Below, piece after piece: positions 62,539-64,000 of a stretch of DNA of 64,000 nt. The DNA comes from Solitalea koreensis (GTDB lineage: Bacteria; Bacteroidota; Bacteroidia; Sphingobacteriales; Sphingobacteriaceae), in assembly GCF_900182575.1 (NCBI RefSeq), contig NZ_FXSZ01000003.1, forward strand, positions 358,400 to 422,399. The letters are read 5' to 3'. The notes beneath the pieces were generated by a model, which worked only from the letters and a program-made list of their open reading frames with translations, was not told the origin of the DNA and searched no databases. The stretch's first letter is position 1; the number at the start of each line of letters is the position of its first letter. A program made the position numbers and the translations under genes.

Positions 62539-63921
62539 ATGCAATTATTTACTCTTAGTAAGAGCCTAAGCGTTCGTCAGCGGTGGCTTAGCACAAAACT
62601 TATTTTATTATTGATGGCTGTCTGTTTACAGGTGTCTGCAAATAGTCAAAAAGTTATTAATTATTCTGCGAAGAATATTTCGATTAAAAAGGTGTTTTCA
62701 GTAATTAAAAATCAGACTGGATATGTGTTTTTTTATGATGCTTTACTGATTGAAACAGCAAAACCTGTAAGCATTGAATTAAAGAATGCCTCATTGGAAG
62801 ATGCTTTGCAAGCAACTTTTAAAGAGCAGCCTTTTACCTGGTTAATAGAAGGAAAAACCGTAACCATAATTAAAAAGAAACAACAGGTAAACGTTATACA
62901 GGTAAGTAATCCCGATCCAATACAGGTAACCGGTCTTGTAACCGATGATAAAGGAATTCCTTTACCTTCTGTAACAGTTGCTATTAAAAATTCATCTAAA
63001 GCAACTTCAACAAATTCTGAAGGTAAATACAGTTTAATTGCACAGAGTGGTGATGTTTTGGTATTCACCTATATAGGTTTCAAAACGAAAGAAATTACCG
63101 TAGGTCAAAATCATGTTGTAAATGCGACCTTGGAAGAAGCTGTTTCAACCTTAGATCAGGTTCAAGTGATTGCCTATGGAACCACCACTCGCAGGTTAAG
63201 TACAGGAACCATCTCTAAAATAAAAGGTGAGGAAATTAGAAATCAACCGGTAGAAAACCCTGTTTTGGCGCTTAGTGGTAGATTGCCGGGAGTTCAAATT
63301 ACACAGGCAAATGGTAATGCCGGAGCTCCTGTAAGTGTAATTATCAGAGGTAAGAGCTCTTTGGGTGCGGGTTCCGAACCTTTGTATATTATTGATGGAG
63401 TGCCGTTTGCTCACAAATCGGGAAGTGTTACGTATGCTAGTGGTACTTCTGCTCAGACTTTGGGTGGTTTAACAAATGCAACCTCCGGTACCTCACCTTT
63501 TGTGAATCTCAACGCGGCCGATATTGAAAGTATTGAGGTGCTAAAAGATGCCGATGCTACCGCTATCTACGGATCAAGAGGAGCTAATGGTGTAGTTCTT
63601 ATCACAACTCGTAAAGCAAAAGCTGGTAAGACTTCTGTTGAAGCTACTTTTAATTCAGGTTGGTCGAGGCCGACAAGTATGGTGAATATGATGAACACCC
63701 AGCAGTATGTTGCCATGCGTAAAGAAGCTTTTAGAAATGATGGAGTTGATCCGGCCAATCCAAGTGTAAATGCTTACGATTTGATGAAATGGGATACTAC
63801 AAGATACACCGATTGGACAAAGTTCTTGTATAATAAAGTTGCCCGTAGTACAGACGGACAAGTGCGACTTTCCGGTGGTTCGGAACAAACTCAATTTGCT
63901 CTTTCTGTAATCTTCCCCTAA
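62539..63921 (+). pseudogene. STN-domain SusC-like transducer (module 3), broken after residue 456
   Basis: The open frame has 460 residues: signal sequence, STN domain (about 40-112, VINYSAKNISIKKVFSVIKNQTG), carboxypeptidase-regulatory-like domain (about 128-197), plug (about 215-365, ILKD-like block VLKDADATAIYGSRGANGVVLITTRK), and the first barrel strands up to GGSEQTQFALS. Complete relatives have about 1,100 residues. After TCT (63904-63906) homology ends and a stop codon follows at 63919. No other plus-strand frame continues the barrel. Most likely causes are an insertion or rearrangement at this point; a contig joint cannot be excluded. Confidence 0.85.
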
Positions 63922-64000
63922 CTAGCTACATCCAAAACTAAATAATTCCCGTTGTATTTATTGTTATTATCCTGTTGTAATGTGGGAAACTGGCCGATGC
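63907..64000. other. Unrelated sequence interrupting the module 3 SusC gene
   Basis: From about 63907 the sequence no longer matches SusC. On the minus strand there is an open frame from the window end to a TAG at 63918-63920 (27 codons: IGQFPTLQQDNNNKYNGNY, then LVLDVAS), which I cannot assign to a family. It could be the end of a transposase or of a cargo gene. No terminal inverted repeat can be tested within 94 bases. Confidence 0.4.

Noticed and set aside
1..64000. CRISPR arrays, rRNA genes, complete prophage or complete insertion sequence
   Set aside because: No regularly spaced repeats, rRNA segments, structural phage genes or intact transposase were seen on either strand.

Overview
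The window comes from the chromosome of a Bacteroidota bacterium, most likely a sphingobacterium-like soil or water organism (Pedobacter/Solitalea relatives). This is inferred from the many SusC/SusD-type nutrient receptors, ECF sigma/FecR pairs, the Bacteroidota-type arginine operon, AT-rich leaders without strong Shine-Dalgarno sites, and -7 elements of the TAnnTTTG type. No taxonomic marker gene is present, so the genus is a guess.

Region 1 (1-7.3 kb, minus strand) is an arginine biosynthesis operon. Its order is GNAT acyltransferase, argG, argC, argD, argF', argB, proC, and the start of an M20 deacylase cut by the window edge. The transcarbamylase is the acyl-ornithine type, so the operon runs the acylated pathway of Bacteroidota. 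Several spacers, and short stretches inside argC and argB, look like dispersed low-complexity or palindromic repeats. Region 2 (7.3-12.4 kb) holds a spacer with four tandem hairpins, a secreted M28 peptidase, a CHRD lipoprotein, a small CxxxCH lipoprotein, and an ECF sigma factor followed by a membrane-anchored barrel protein.

Region 3 (12.5-19.7 kb) is a thiamine locus. A TPP riboswitch leads a TonB-dependent receptor (probable thiamine or precursor importer), followed by a DinB-like protein and a ThiE-family protein. Beyond two tandem secreted esterases lies a protein resembling thiamine pyrophosphokinase. Both ThiE-like and kinase-like proteins lack expected active-site residues. Region 4 (19.7-32.4 kb) has metG, a Tat-exported possible DsrE-like protein, a diheme TsdA-like lipoprotein, an LD-carboxypeptidase, a SusC/SusD pair and a stand-alone TonB receptor.

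Region 5 (32.5-64 kb) is the most unusual part. It holds three ECF sigma / FecR / STN-domain SusC modules in one direction, two with SusD. Between them are six secreted thioredoxin-fold proteins, a two-domain trypsin-like protease with an internal PDZ, a DUF4843 lipoprotein and a PKD-like lipoprotein. The first module has two exact copies of a spaced motif (TTGTCACCCG, 14 nt, TTGTCT), one before fecR and one before susC, which is a good candidate for the promoter of its own sigma factor. A tRNA-Arg(CCT) next to a relic of a tyrosine recombinase separates modules 1 and 2. The third SusC is broken in its early barrel about 90 bases before the window end, where unrelated sequence begins. The working model (inference) is a family of surface-signalled importers for a protein or peptide ligand, coupled to periplasmic thiol-disulfide handling and proteolysis.
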